From: Muribaculaceae bacterium
GTDB taxonomy: Bacteria; Bacteroidota; Bacteroidia; Bacteroidales; Muribaculaceae
Assembly: GCA_017626045.1 (NCBI GenBank)
Contig: JAGAJP010000059.1
Location: forward strand, 1-64,000
DNA: 64,000 bases
Direction: 5' to 3'
Of the stretch, positions 7,096 through 16,480 are shown piece by piece (the first letter of the stretch is position 1; each line of letters opens with the position of its first letter). Position numbers and translations under genes: made by a program. The notes beneath the pieces are model-generated. The model was not told the DNA's origin. It saw nothing but the letters and a program-made list of their open reading frames with translations, and did not search any database.

Positions 7096-8211
7096 ATGAC
7101 AAGCAAAGAACAAATAACAGTAACTTCGCCATTACTTCCCGACCTTGATGAGTTTCATGAAATGCTCACCGAGATTTGGAACAAAAAATGGATAACAAAC
7201 AACGGTTCTTTCCATCAGCAACTTGAAAGGGAACTCGCAAGTTATCTGAAAGTGCCTTTTATAAGTCTTTTCACCAACGGAACGCTTCCGCTTATCACAG
7301 CCCTGCAGGCACTGCGAATAACCGGGGAGGTCATCACGACTCCATATAGTTTTGTGGCGACGACACATTCCTTATGGTGGAATGGAATAAAACCGGTATT
7401 CGTTGACGTTGATCCCTCCAACTGCGGTTTGGATCCTGCGAAAATTGAAGCGGCGATCACCCCCAAGACCACGGCGATAATGCCTGTGCACTGCTATGGC
7501 AAGCCATGCGACACCAAAGCCATTCAGGAGATAGCAGACAAATATGGCCTCAAGGTAATCTACGATGCCGCCCATGCATTTGGAGTAGAAGTAGACGGAG
7601 AGTCTGTTCTCAACGCCGGCGACATGTCTACACTTTCATTTCATGCCACCAAGGTCTATAACACCATCGAGGGTGGAGCCATGGTGATGCATGACGAAAA
7701 GACAAAACAGCGAATAGACTATCTTAAGAATTTCGGGTTTGCCGGAGAAACTACCGTCGTAGCCCCGGGCATCAACTCAAAAATGGATGAGATCCGCTCC
7801 GCTTACGGTATTCTGAATCTCAGGCAGGTTGATTCCGCCATAGCGGCACGTCAAAAGGTGGCCATTCGATATCGGGAGGCTTTAAGGGATGTCCCCGGCA
7901 TTTCATTCTTCGAAGATATGCCCGGTGTAAGGCACAACTACAGTTATTTCCCAATTTTTGTTGACGCAGAGAAATTCGGCATTACAAGAGACGAACTGTA
8001 TTTCGCCATGCGTGAGGCTAATGTATACGGCAGACGTTATTTCTACCCCTTGATAAGCGAATTCTCGACCTATCGCGGACTCCCATCCGCTACGAGAGAG
8101 AACCTGCCAAACGCCTACAAGCTGTCAGACTCAGTCCTGTGCCTGCCGATGCATCACGACCTCTCCGACCAGGATATTGACCGCGTTCTTTATTTCTTTA
8201 AAAAGAACTGA
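7096..8211 (+). CDS. DegT/DnrJ/EryC1-family sugar aminotransferase
   Basis: 371 aa from ATG 7096 (a TTG 36 bases upstream is in frame but unlikely). PLP-dependent fold-type I enzyme that usually aminates a nucleotide-linked 4-keto or 3-keto sugar. Visible hallmarks are FTNGTLPLITALQAL (phosphate cup), YDAAHAFGV (Asp contacting the PLP ring) and SFHATKVYNTIEGGA with the Schiff-base lysine. It resembles VioA/RffA-type dTDP-4-keto-sugar transaminases. No dTDP- or UDP-sugar dehydratase is in the window, so the keto-sugar substrate must come from elsewhere and its identity is open. Spacing to the flippase is 58 bases. Confidence 0.88.
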   Translation: MTSKEQITVTSPLLPDLDEFHEMLTEIWNKKWITNNGSFHQQLERELASYLKVPFISLFTNGTLPLITALQALRITGEVITTPYSFVATTHSLWWNGIKPVFVDVDPSNCGLDPAKIEAAITPKTTAIMPVHCYGKPCDTKAIQEIADKYGLKVIYDAAHAFGVEVDGESVLNAGDMSTLSFHATKVYNTIEGGAMVMHDEKTKQRIDYLKNFGFAGETTVVAPGINSKMDEIRSAYGILNLRQVDSAIAARQKVAIRYREALRDVPGISFFEDMPGVRHNYSYFPIFVDAEKFGITRDELYFAMREANVYGRRYFYPLISEFSTYRGLPSATRENLPNAYKLSDSVLCLPMHHDLSDQDIDRVLYFFKKN

Positions 8212-8214
8212 ACA

Positions 8215-9396
8215 ATGCACACCAGAAATAAATCGAGAATTTCTAAAGTCGCCGATGGAATTGCACCATCTATGATTCGCAAATTGTTCAACATGGCGAA
8301 GTCCATTGACGATGTAGTTGACTTTACACTTGGCGACCCTGACGTCCAGCCTCATGAAAATATAAAGAAAGCGGCTTGTGATGCGATAATGTCAGGGAAA
8401 ACCAGATATTCCCAGAATGCCGGTCTCCTTGAACTGCGCGAAACTATCAGTCGTCGCGTTAAAGAAAAGGATTCTTTGTATTATTCACCGTTGACAGAGA
8501 TTGCTGTTACTGTTGGCGCTATGGAAGGACTTTATTTAACTCTTCTGTCATTGATAGACGATGGAGACGAGGTTATAATTCCTGCTCCTTATTACGTCAA
8601 CTACAAGCAGATGGTAGAGATGTGTGGAGGAATCCCGATAATTGTAAATCCTTCCGACAAAGAGACACTGCTTGTTAATGGCGAGGATATCTCCAGAGCA
8701 ATTACAGAGCGAACAAAGGCTATACTTCTCAATTCGCCGGCAAATCCAAGTGGAAGGATTTTAACCGACGAAACTATAAACACTATCGCTAAACTTGCAA
8801 TTGAACATGACCTGACTGTCATATCAGATGAAGTTTACCGAAAACTTATATATGACTCAAAGCCTTATCTAAGCATCGCTTCTTTACTGGGGATGAAAGA
8901 TTATGTTGTTGTAATCAACAGTCTTTCAAAAGAATTCTGTATGACAGGATACCGGCTTGGCTACATTCTCGGACCTGAAGACATTGTGGCTGCTGTGGTA
9001 AAGTTGCAGGAAAACGTTGCCGCATGTGCACCGCTTCCTTCTCAATACGCTGCGATTGAGGCTCTTGGGTCAAGAATTGATTATTCTGAACAGATGATAG
9101 ACACCTTCACAAAAAGAAGAGATGTCCTGTTCGACGAACTGAAACAGGCAGAAGGTATCAGAATGATAAAACCGGAGGCGACTTTTTATGCGATGATTGA
9201 TATCTCCGGAATGGGTTACGATTCATCAGTCAGTTTTGCATATGACCTGTTGGAAAAAGCAAGGGTAGCGGTCGTGCCCGGAATTTCGTATGGTGATATT
9301 TGTAAGGATTTTATACGCATTGCATTTACTCTTGAAGAATCGAAGATAATTGAGGGAGCAAGACGAATTGCAATGTTTACAAAGACAGCAAAATAA
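8215..9396 (+). CDS. Class I/II pyridoxal-phosphate aminotransferase
   Basis: 393 aa. Aspartate-aminotransferase-like: FTLGDPDVQPHENIKKAA near the N-terminus, RYSQNAGLLELRETIS, ISDEVYRKLIYD (PLP-ring Asp and Tyr) and NSLSKEFCMTGYRLGY containing the PLP lysine. Enzymes of this group transaminate amino acids and keto acids. In this context it may provide an amino-acid building block for the adjacent ATP-grasp ligase, whose ATG overlaps its stop by one base. The substrate cannot be told from sequence. From here to about 14460 the DNA is visibly more AT-rich than the flanking genes, suggesting an imported block. Confidence 0.85.
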   Translation: MHTRNKSRISKVADGIAPSMIRKLFNMAKSIDDVVDFTLGDPDVQPHENIKKAACDAIMSGKTRYSQNAGLLELRETISRRVKEKDSLYYSPLTEIAVTVGAMEGLYLTLLSLIDDGDEVIIPAPYYVNYKQMVEMCGGIPIIVNPSDKETLLVNGEDISRAITERTKAILLNSPANPSGRILTDETINTIAKLAIEHDLTVISDEVYRKLIYDSKPYLSIASLLGMKDYVVVINSLSKEFCMTGYRLGYILGPEDIVAAVVKLQENVAACAPLPSQYAAIEALGSRIDYSEQMIDTFTKRRDVLFDELKQAEGIRMIKPEATFYAMIDISGMGYDSSVSFAYDLLEKARVAVVPGISYGDICKDFIRIAFTLEESKIIEGARRIAMFTKTAK

Positions 9397-10595
9397 TGAA
9401 ACGTATTTTAATGCTCGGTGGCTCGTTGTATCAGACTTTTGCAATAAAAGAGGCTGTAAGTATGGGTTATTACGTGATTACTTGCGATTATCTTCCGGAT
9501 AATCCCGGTCATAAATTCGCTCACGAATACCATAATGTAAGTACGACTGACAAGGAAGCAGTTCTCGAATTGGCGAACAAATTGAATGTTGATGGGGTGG
9601 TGGCATACGCCTCTGATCCCGCAGCTCCAGTAGCAGCCTATGTCAGTGAAAAACTCGGGCTTCCAACATCTCCGTATAAGTCTGTTGAAATCCTTTCAAA
9701 TAAGGATTTATTCAGAAAGTACCTGTCGGAACACGGGTTCAACACTCCCAAAGCTATGGGCTTCTCTTCTTTAGAAGATGCGAAGGCAAGTAAGCATTTG
9801 TTTAAACTTCCTGTCATGATCAAACCGGTGGACTCGTCGGGAAGTAAAGGCATTAACAAACTCGTTTCATGGGATTATCTTGAAGAGTATGTGGCTGACG
9901 CACTCAGTTACTCAAGATCCAAAAGATTCATTATTGAGGAGTTTATCGACAAACAAGGGTGGCAGATTTCCGGAGATGCTTTCAGTGTTGACGGGAAACT
10001 CGTATTTCATTGCTTTGGCAACGAATATTACAATGCAAAAGGTAAGAAGGATTTTGCCCCGATTGGTGAATCATGGCCTTTTATGATGGACTCTAAATAT
10101 ATCGACATTCTCACTGATGACTTGCAGAGACTAATCACTTCCCTTGAAATGAAGAGTACTGCTTATAATGTTGAGGCTATTGTTGATAAGTCCGGTAAAG
10201 TATATATTCTTGAACTTGGGGCGAGAAGTGGCGGAAGCTTGATTCCTCAGATTACAAAATATGCTACCGGTGTTGATATGGTTCCGTATGTAATTAAAGC
10301 GGCCGTTGGCGAAGACTGCTCTGATTTGAAAATGGCGCCTTCCAACGGTTGCTGGGCAAACTATATGGTGCATTCCAAGTCCACAGGTAAATTCAAAGAC
10401 ATCATATTTGCTCCGGGATTCAAGGAGAATCACCTGGTTGAATTTGTCACTGAACTGAAGCCGGGTGATGAAGTTCATGAATTCAGGGATGCGCAAGATG
10501 CTCTGGGAGAAATGATTCTAAAGTTTGAGAATCCGGAGCAAATGTTTGCAATGCTTGAAAATATGGACAATTATATCCGGCTGACCACATACTAA
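9396..10595 (+). CDS. ATP-grasp carboxylate-amine ligase
   Basis: 399 aa. The N-terminal pre-ATP-grasp fold begins KRILMLGGSLYQTFAIKEA. The ATP-grasp core follows, with LPVMIKPVDSSGSKGI (glycine-rich ATP loop), FIIEEFIDKQG, and near residue 290 VYILELGARSGG with Mg-binding Glu. These enzymes use ATP to form an acyl phosphate and join it to an amine, giving amide or peptide bonds. In a polysaccharide cluster the natural reading is attachment of an amino acid to an amino sugar or another amine-bearing residue, or synthesis of an unusual dipeptide. It overlaps the aminotransferase stop by one base. Confidence 0.82.
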   Translation: MKRILMLGGSLYQTFAIKEAVSMGYYVITCDYLPDNPGHKFAHEYHNVSTTDKEAVLELANKLNVDGVVAYASDPAAPVAAYVSEKLGLPTSPYKSVEILSNKDLFRKYLSEHGFNTPKAMGFSSLEDAKASKHLFKLPVMIKPVDSSGSKGINKLVSWDYLEEYVADALSYSRSKRFIIEEFIDKQGWQISGDAFSVDGKLVFHCFGNEYYNAKGKKDFAPIGESWPFMMDSKYIDILTDDLQRLITSLEMKSTAYNVEAIVDKSGKVYILELGARSGGSLIPQITKYATGVDMVPYVIKAAVGEDCSDLKMAPSNGCWANYMVHSKSTGKFKDIIFAPGFKENHLVEFVTELKPGDEVHEFRDAQDALGEMILKFENPEQMFAMLENMDNYIRLTTY

Positions 10596-10607
10596 AATCT
10601 TTTATAG

Positions 10608-11075
10608 ATGCACGAATCGTTGGAATACATCTTTTATCACCTTGATTATAAGACAGTAAAGGACTTGCTTGACAGAATGTCACCTCAGTTTAGTCCTTCG
10701 CTATCTTGCAATATGGATTTGGATTCTTATGCAGAGAAATTGGCGACAAACGCCACCTTTCTATTGTGTAAATCAAGTGATTTAGTTGTAGGGGCTATCG
10801 TGTTTTATCCCAATTCTTCGACTTCAATTATATATATTCCGCTTGTATGGGTTGATAATGACTGGAGAGGTCAGAGAATTGCAAAAAATATGTTTATGTC
10901 TCTGCTGCAGTATGGTGATTCCAACAAATTCAAAAACATAGACTTGGAAGTCCTAAAGTCCAATAAAGAGGCAAGATGCTTATATTCTTCACTGGGCTTT
11001 TCAATTTTGGAAGACAGACAGTCAAAATTTCTACTTCGATTGCCTTTATCTAATAAAGATGAAAAAAATGAGTGA
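10608..11075 (+). CDS. GNAT-family N-acetyltransferase
   Basis: 155 aa. The acetyl-CoA binding signature is WVDNDWRGQRIAKNMFMSLL (R-x-x-R-I-A after beta-4), followed by NIDLEVLKSNKEARCLYSSL and GF near the end, as in small GNAT enzymes. It probably N-acylates an amine, perhaps the amino group made by one of the neighbouring aminotransferases. Its 3' end overlaps the start of the LicD gene, so the two are translationally coupled. The substrate is not deducible. Confidence 0.8.
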   Translation: MHESLEYIFYHLDYKTVKDLLDRMSPQFSPSLSCNMDLDSYAEKLATNATFLLCKSSDLVVGAIVFYPNSSTSIIYIPLVWVDNDWRGQRIAKNMFMSLLQYGDSNKFKNIDLEVLKSNKEARCLYSSLGFSILEDRQSKFLLRLPLSNKDEKNE

Positions 11076-11952
11076 GCTTGAAAGAATTAAAAACAGTGGA
11101 TTGCTATCGCCATCTTTTTTCCTTCCGGAAGAAAAATGTGATTTTTATGTGTCCGAACAACGAAAAATGTTATGGGCGATTCTTTTGGATTTATTAATAG
11201 AATTCCAAAGAGTCTGTAAAAAGCATAATCTGACCTATTATGCAATGTTTGGAACACTCTTAGGTGCAATCAGGCATAAGGGAATTATTCCATGGGATGA
11301 TGATCTTGATGTGGCTATGCCAAGAACTGATTATGAGCGTCTGAAAAGTCTTAAAAATGAGTTCAAGTTCCCATATCACATGACATGGCCGGATGTTGAG
11401 TCTGAAAACGGTTATTCTTTTATTAAATTGCGTAATTCGGAAACAACGGCTATGTCGTATGCCTTTACGCATCTTGATATCGACCAGGGAATATTCCTTG
11501 ATATTTTCCCTTATGATGAGGTCAACGAAGCCACATATTATTCTGATCAGTCCATTATCAAAGAGTTGCTGATTAGGAATTCCAACAATATGAAAATGCT
11601 CAAGAATGAAGGTGTTGACAAGGATATGATTCGAGCCGATATATTGGAAACTTTTCATAAAATAGAAAACCTTGCTCAAAAAGACAATGGTAAAGGATAT
11701 GATAAAATTGCCTTCAGGACAATTTCTTTTGATCCTCCCGAACGTCTGATTTGGTCAAAAGCCAATCATTCCAACAGTTTCCCAATGAAATTTGAGGAGT
11801 TTGAGATAAACATTCCCGAAGGATGGAAAAAAATCTTGGAAGTAAGTTACGGTGACTGGAAGAAGATGCCACCGGCCGAAGAACGAGGCATAGTGCATGC
11901 AAATGCTATTTTTGACCCCAATCTTCCATATTCACATTACCAAAATCAGTGA
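11059..11952 (+). CDS. LicD-family phosphotransferase
   Basis: 297 aa from ATG 11059 (a second ATG at 11068 is equally possible). The LicD signature is clear: MFGTLLGAIRHKGIIPWDDD followed by LDVAMPRTDYERL, with metal-binding Asp residues. LicD proteins move a phospho-alcohol such as phosphocholine from a CDP-linked donor onto a sugar. The cytidylyltransferase domain encoded at 13120 could make such a donor, and no choline kinase or choline uptake gene is present, so the group moved may not be choline. It overlaps the GNAT gene by 17 (or 8) bases. Confidence 0.9.
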   Translation: MKKMSELERIKNSGLLSPSFFLPEEKCDFYVSEQRKMLWAILLDLLIEFQRVCKKHNLTYYAMFGTLLGAIRHKGIIPWDDDLDVAMPRTDYERLKSLKNEFKFPYHMTWPDVESENGYSFIKLRNSETTAMSYAFTHLDIDQGIFLDIFPYDEVNEATYYSDQSIIKELLIRNSNNMKMLKNEGVDKDMIRADILETFHKIENLAQKDNGKGYDKIAFRTISFDPPERLIWSKANHSNSFPMKFEEFEINIPEGWKKILEVSYGDWKKMPPAEERGIVHANAIFDPNLPYSHYQNQ

Positions 11953-11995
11953 TTGGTAAGTCGTTTTTTATTGTCAATGGTGGAGTAAATCATTT

Positions 11996-13093
11996 ATGAA
12001 AAAAATTAAAATCGATAATATGCTGAATTTCACTGTCGGACCTGTCATGTCAAGCGAGGAAATTCTTGCAATTGGAGCGGAACAGGTTCCGTATTTCAGA
12101 ACAGAAGAATTCTCAGATATGATGTTTGAGAATGAAAGGTTGATGAAAGATTTCGTTAACGCCCCAAAGAGCGCTAAAACAGTTTTCATTACCGGCTCCG
12201 GTACCGCGTCAATGGAAGCTGTCGTTATGAACGTATTCAATGATTCCGACAAACTGTTGGTAGTTGATGGTGGCTCCTTTGGACATAGATTCGTAAAACT
12301 ATGTGAAATTCATAACATCCCCCACACTGCTATAAAATTGGATAGTGGACATGTTGTTACCAGGGAAATTCTTGAAAAATATAGTGGATTTGGATATACC
12401 GGATTATTAGTTAATATTCATGAAACATCCACAGGAGTGCATTATGACCCTGAATTGTTGGGAGAATTCTGCAAAAAGGAAGGACTTCTCTACGTCGTAG
12501 ATGCTATCAGCTCATTTCTTGCCGATTCTATCGATATGACGGCAAGTGGAATAGATGTAATCATAACCGGATCTCAAAAGGTTTTGGCTTGCGCTCCCGG
12601 TATTTCTATCATAATTTTAGGAGAAAATGCAATAGAAAGAATATATCGGAATAATACAAAGACGATGTATCTTGATCTTAAAGATGCATTGAATAACGCT
12701 GAAAGAGGGCAGACCCCCTTTACTCCTGCGGTAGGTATACTACGTCAAATTAACGCAAGATTACGTCAGATAAAATCTAATGGCGGTGTCCAGTCAGAAA
12801 TTGATAGGGTAAAGGCTCAGGCAGAGGATTTCAGAAATAAGATTATTGGACTTCCATTCGAAATCGTTTCTGAATCTATGTCAAACGCTCTCACTCCTTT
12901 ACATCCTACAACCGCTTCGGCGTACGATATATTCCTAAAACTTAAGGATGAGTATGGGATTTGGATATGTCCGAATGGAGGTGATATGAAGGATACTGTA
13001 TTCCGGGTCGGTCATTTCGGAGCTATCACTTCAAAAGACAATGACACCCTAATTTCGGCTTTTAACGATCTCCGGAAAAATGGATTTATTTGA
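11996..13093 (+). CDS. Class V aminotransferase (AEP/serine-pyruvate transaminase-like)
   Basis: 365 aa. Class V PLP fold: [13 protein letters not shown] at the start, [33 protein letters not shown] (PLP-ring Asp) and [17 protein letters not shown] (Schiff-base Lys). The nearest well-known relatives are 2-aminoethylphosphonate:pyruvate and alanine/serine:glyoxylate transaminases. Lying between LicD and a cytidylyltransferase-oxidoreductase fusion, it plausibly makes the amine of a phospho-amino-alcohol. No PEP mutase or phosphonopyruvate decarboxylase is in the window, so a phosphonate route is unproven. Confidence 0.82.
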   Translation: MKKIKIDNMLNFTVGPVMSSEEILAIGAEQVPYFRTEEFSDMMFENERLMKDFVNAPKSAKTVFITGSGTASMEAVVMNVFNDSDKLLVVDGGSFGHRFVKLCEIHNIPHTAIKLDSGHVVTREILEKYSGFGYTGLLVNIHETSTGVHYDPELLGEFCKKEGLLYVVDAISSFLADSIDMTASGIDVIITGSQKVLACAPGISIIILGENAIERIYRNNTKTMYLDLKDALNNAERGQTPFTPAVGILRQINARLRQIKSNGGVQSEIDRVKAQAEDFRNKIIGLPFEIVSESMSNALTPLHPTTASAYDIFLKLKDEYGIWICPNGGDMKDTVFRVGHFGAITSKDNDTLISAFNDLRKNGFI

Positions 13094-13119
13094 CAAAAAT
13101 CATATTCAATCAAGGGTAA

Positions 13120-14460
13120 ATGACAAAAGTCATAACATATGGCACTTATGACCTTCTCCACAAAGGGCATATCAGGCTATTGGAAAGGGCTAAGCAATTG
13201 GGCGATTTCCTGATTGTCGGGGTAACTGCTGATTGTTTTGACCGTTCTCGTGGTAAAATCAATGTCCAACAGTCTCTCATGGAAAGAATTGAGGCTATAA
13301 GGGCAACCGGACTTGCTGATCAGATTATCGTTGAGGAATACGAAGGTCAAAAGATTGATGACATCAAAAAATATGATGTGGATATATTCACTGTCGGATC
13401 TGACTGGGTAGGAAAATTTGATTATCTTAATGAATTCTGCAAAGTTGTATATTTGGACAGAACTCAAGGCATTTCAAGCAGTGATATTCGTTCTGAATTT
13501 AGAAACATAAGAATTGGTGTTATAGGAGAATCTCCAATTATCAACAAATTCATAAAAGAATGCGGCTATGTAAATGGCGTGTCCATTGCCGGAATTTGTT
13601 CGGAAGACACATCTAAACTTGATTTAAATGCTCTTCCCTTACCATTGATTACAAACAGAATCGATAAATTGCTTCCTTGCAGTGATGCCATATATGTGAT
13701 ATCAAGACCGGAGAAACATTTTGGTATTATCAAAGAAGCTTTTGATTTTGGTAAACATGTGTTATGTGAATCCCCGGTAACACTTAAAATTTCAGATTAT
13801 TATACTCTAAAGGCAATTGCTGACGAAAAGGGACTCGTCTTAATGGACGGTGTCAAAACAGCCTATTCAACAGCATTTGAAAGATTGGTTCTATTAGTTA
13901 AGGGTGGAATTATCGGCGATGTGATTTCTATTGACAGCACCTGTACTTCTATGGAAAAATTTGCTTTATATGGAGAACAGGAGTTTAAATATTTATGGAA
14001 TTCAATAACGGAGTGGGGACCTACCGCTTTATTGCCAGTGTTTGATATTCTTGGTACCAATTATACAGATTGCCATATAATCACTAAATTATTGGCACCC
14101 TCTTCAGACTTCGACTTATTCACTAAAATCCTATTGATTTATCCGCACGCTGTTGCGTCTGTCAAGATTGGGCAGGGTGTTAAGTCTGAAGGAGACTTGA
14201 TTATTTCAGGCACTAATGGTTATGTATATGTTCCTGCGCCATGGTGGAAAACTGATTATTTCGAGGTGAGATATGAGAATAGTACTCAAAACAGACGGTT
14301 TTTCTATCAATTAGACGGAGAAGGAATTCGATATGAGATTCTTTCATTTGTAGAGCAGATCGAGTCTAAAATTAAAAATGCCCGTATTTCAAATAATATT
14401 TCGTCCCAGACCATCAAACTCATAGAGGATTTTTACTCAAAAAAATTCATTGAAATTTAA
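13120..14460 (+). CDS. Cytidylyltransferase-Gfo/Idh/MocA oxidoreductase fusion
   Basis: 446 aa. Residues 1-130 are a TagD-type nucleotidyltransferase: TYGTYDLLHKGHIRLLERAK (HxGH) and RTQGISSSDIRS (the RTxGISTT-type motif), typical of CTP:glycerol-3-phosphate or ethanolamine-phosphate cytidylyltransferases. Residues about 135-446 are a Gfo/Idh/MocA-like dehydrogenase (IRIGVIGES Rossmann start). The family's EKP motif reads ESP here (HVLCESPVTL), so the usual catalytic lysine is missing. The protein would make a CDP-alcohol and perhaps bind or reduce its precursor, feeding LicD. It begins 26 bases after the class V aminotransferase. Confidence 0.8.
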   Translation: MTKVITYGTYDLLHKGHIRLLERAKQLGDFLIVGVTADCFDRSRGKINVQQSLMERIEAIRATGLADQIIVEEYEGQKIDDIKKYDVDIFTVGSDWVGKFDYLNEFCKVVYLDRTQGISSSDIRSEFRNIRIGVIGESPIINKFIKECGYVNGVSIAGICSEDTSKLDLNALPLPLITNRIDKLLPCSDAIYVISRPEKHFGIIKEAFDFGKHVLCESPVTLKISDYYTLKAIADEKGLVLMDGVKTAYSTAFERLVLLVKGGIIGDVISIDSTCTSMEKFALYGEQEFKYLWNSITEWGPTALLPVFDILGTNYTDCHIITKLLAPSSDFDLFTKILLIYPHAVASVKIGQGVKSEGDLIISGTNGYVYVPAPWWKTDYFEVRYENSTQNRRFFYQLDGEGIRYEILSFVEQIESKIKNARISNNISSQTIKLIEDFYSKKFIEI

Positions 14461-14483
14461 GCCTAAAAGACATAATATCAGAT

Positions 14484-15482
14484 ATGAGAGCTATCCCTGA
14501 CAACATAAGGAAAAGGATTGAGGAGATCAAGAGGCAATGCGATTCGATAAGGCCTCTTGTTGCTATATATTCAACCGCTTACAATCATGGACCATATATC
14601 AAAGATGCTCTTGAAGGTTTTGTGAAACAGAAAACAAAATTACCGTATATAGCGATTGTACATGATGATGCATCTTCGGATCACACTGCCGATATTATAA
14701 GAAGTTATGCCGAAAAATATCCCGATATCATAATTCCGATTCTTGAGATTGAAAACCTATACTCAAAACCGGGAGGAGGGGTCACGAAAGTAATGATATC
14801 AGCTATAAAAGCAACCGGTGCCAAATATGTGGCGATGTGCGAGGGCGATGATTACTGGACTGATCCAGACAAACTTCAGATGCAGGTGGACTTTTTGGAA
14901 TCCCACCCGGATTATTCAATGTGCTGCCATAGGGTAGATGTTCTCAATGAAAACACCGGCAACATTGATACCGGATGCACGGAAATCTCCGACAGGGACT
15001 ATGACCACTGCGACATTCAGGGTAAGTTAAGTATTCCAACATGTTCTACTGTATTGAGAACTGAATGTCTTCTGAACATGCCGCAAGACAATGATTTCAT
15101 CGTTGGCGACAATGTATTATGGGCTACATGCAGGTCCATGGGGAAAGCGAGGGGGTTCGAAAAATCCATGGGGGTATATCGTAGGGTTGAATCCGGTTGG
15201 ACTGCGCAGACTACACATCTCGATAAAGAAAGATACTATAAGCTTCAGTTATCGTGGATTAAGCACTATGAGGCTATGAAAAGATATTTCCCGACTGTAG
15301 ACAGGAATATTTTTGATAATTTGATATGTGAATATCAGGCTTGCGTGACTTACGTTGATTTGATAAAGTACCATTCAAATTTATTCCCTCATTTTAAACA
15401 GTTCTTTGGTGATTATCGCGGTAAGTATCTGTCAGCATTGATAAAGCTTGTCGCAAAGTCAATCAGTCAAAAATTAAGATAG
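14484..15482 (+). CDS. Family 2 glycosyltransferase
   Basis: 332 aa. GT-A fold: VAIYSTAYNHGPYIKDALEG at about residues 27-46, HDDASSDHTADII with the first Asp cluster, and AMCEGDDYWTDPDKLQMQVD holding the DxD-like metal site. Enzymes with the GDDYW motif add a sugar from a nucleotide donor to the lipid-linked acceptor on the cytoplasmic side. The acceptor and donor are unknown. It ends 4 bases before the first acyltransferase gene. Confidence 0.9.
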   Translation: MRAIPDNIRKRIEEIKRQCDSIRPLVAIYSTAYNHGPYIKDALEGFVKQKTKLPYIAIVHDDASSDHTADIIRSYAEKYPDIIIPILEIENLYSKPGGGVTKVMISAIKATGAKYVAMCEGDDYWTDPDKLQMQVDFLESHPDYSMCCHRVDVLNENTGNIDTGCTEISDRDYDHCDIQGKLSIPTCSTVLRTECLLNMPQDNDFIVGDNVLWATCRSMGKARGFEKSMGVYRRVESGWTAQTTHLDKERYYKLQLSWIKHYEAMKRYFPTVDRNIFDNLICEYQACVTYVDLIKYHSNLFPHFKQFFGDYRGKYLSALIKLVAKSISQKLR

Positions 15483-15486
15483 TCTG

Positions 15487-16476
15487 ATGATTAACAAGAA
15501 TATAGATATACTTAAATATATAATGAGCATCATGATCGTGATTCTCCATCTGGAGTGGTTTCTCGATTCTCCTGTGCTTAGATGTGCTGTTCCTGTATTC
15601 TTCATCATCTCTTCTTTTCTCTTTTTCAATAAAATAAAAAACTCCTCTGCCGCCGATTCTAAAGTCGCGCTCAGAAAACTCACTGCGAGGGCCATAAAAC
15701 TATACCTGTTCTGGTTCATTGTATTACTGCCAATTACTCTCGCTCTCCATATCCATATAGGAGACCTGAGACAATACTTGATATATTTCCCTCTTAACCT
15801 CATTCTTGACGGCGTCTTTCCCGCTTCCTGGTATTTCGCGGCATACATAATTGGAATACATATAGTATATCATCTCAGAAATTTTCCGGTTCTGTCACTT
15901 GTTTTTGGCATTGTCGGTTATCTTATATGCTGTGGGGTGACCAATTACGGATCATTTGCCTTTGCCATTGTAGACATAAATCATCTTCCATATATATTGT
16001 CTCACTATGTAAGAAACTCGTATATGACTTTCTTGGCAGGCCTGTATTTTATATGGATTGGCAAATACATAGCCGACAATAACATAAGGAACATGAAAGT
16101 AGGATTGACAGGAATCGTCGTCGGTTCTGTCATGCTATATTTTGAAAATTCCCTCGTGTGTCGACTCGATTGCCGCGTTCAGGACGACTGCTATTTGAGC
16201 CTTATTCTCTTGGCGCCGGCGATATACATATTTGTGCTGTCGCTCCCTCAATTCATTGGATTTGACACCGGATTCTTTAGGAAAGCAAGCACAATATATT
16301 ATTGTTCTCATATTCCGATATTCACCGTTCTTCTGGCAATGGAAAAAAATCTCCAATTTGAGATGGATAAACCGCTGACATTTATATGTGTAATTACCTT
16401 ATGCACTCTGTTGGCAGCGACTCTTATCAATCTTTCCGAAAGGAGAAGGTTTAAGATTCTGAGGTATTCATATTGA
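15487..16476 (+). CDS. Acyltransferase 3-family membrane protein (first of two)
   Basis: 329 aa, about 10 predicted membrane segments. It starts NKNIDILKYIMSIMIVILHL with the catalytic-type His at the end of the first helix, followed by CAVPVFFIISSFLFF, both typical of Acyltransfer_3 (OafA/WecH-like) proteins. These O-acylate sugars, usually with acetyl groups, at the inner membrane. A second family member follows at 16481, so the polymer may carry two acyl groups. It lies tightly between a glycosyltransferase and that paralogue. Confidence 0.85.
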   Translation: MINKNIDILKYIMSIMIVILHLEWFLDSPVLRCAVPVFFIISSFLFFNKIKNSSAADSKVALRKLTARAIKLYLFWFIVLLPITLALHIHIGDLRQYLIYFPLNLILDGVFPASWYFAAYIIGIHIVYHLRNFPVLSLVFGIVGYLICCGVTNYGSFAFAIVDINHLPYILSHYVRNSYMTFLAGLYFIWIGKYIADNNIRNMKVGLTGIVVGSVMLYFENSLVCRLDCRVQDDCYLSLILLAPAIYIFVLSLPQFIGFDTGFFRKASTIYYCSHIPIFTVLLAMEKNLQFEMDKPLTFICVITLCTLLAATLINLSERRRFKILRYSY

Positions 16477-16480
16477 GCTT

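Noticed and set aside
11996-14460. A complete 2-aminoethylphosphonate pathway
   Set aside because: The aminotransferase resembles AEP transaminase, but PEP mutase and phosphonopyruvate decarboxylase genes are absent from the window.
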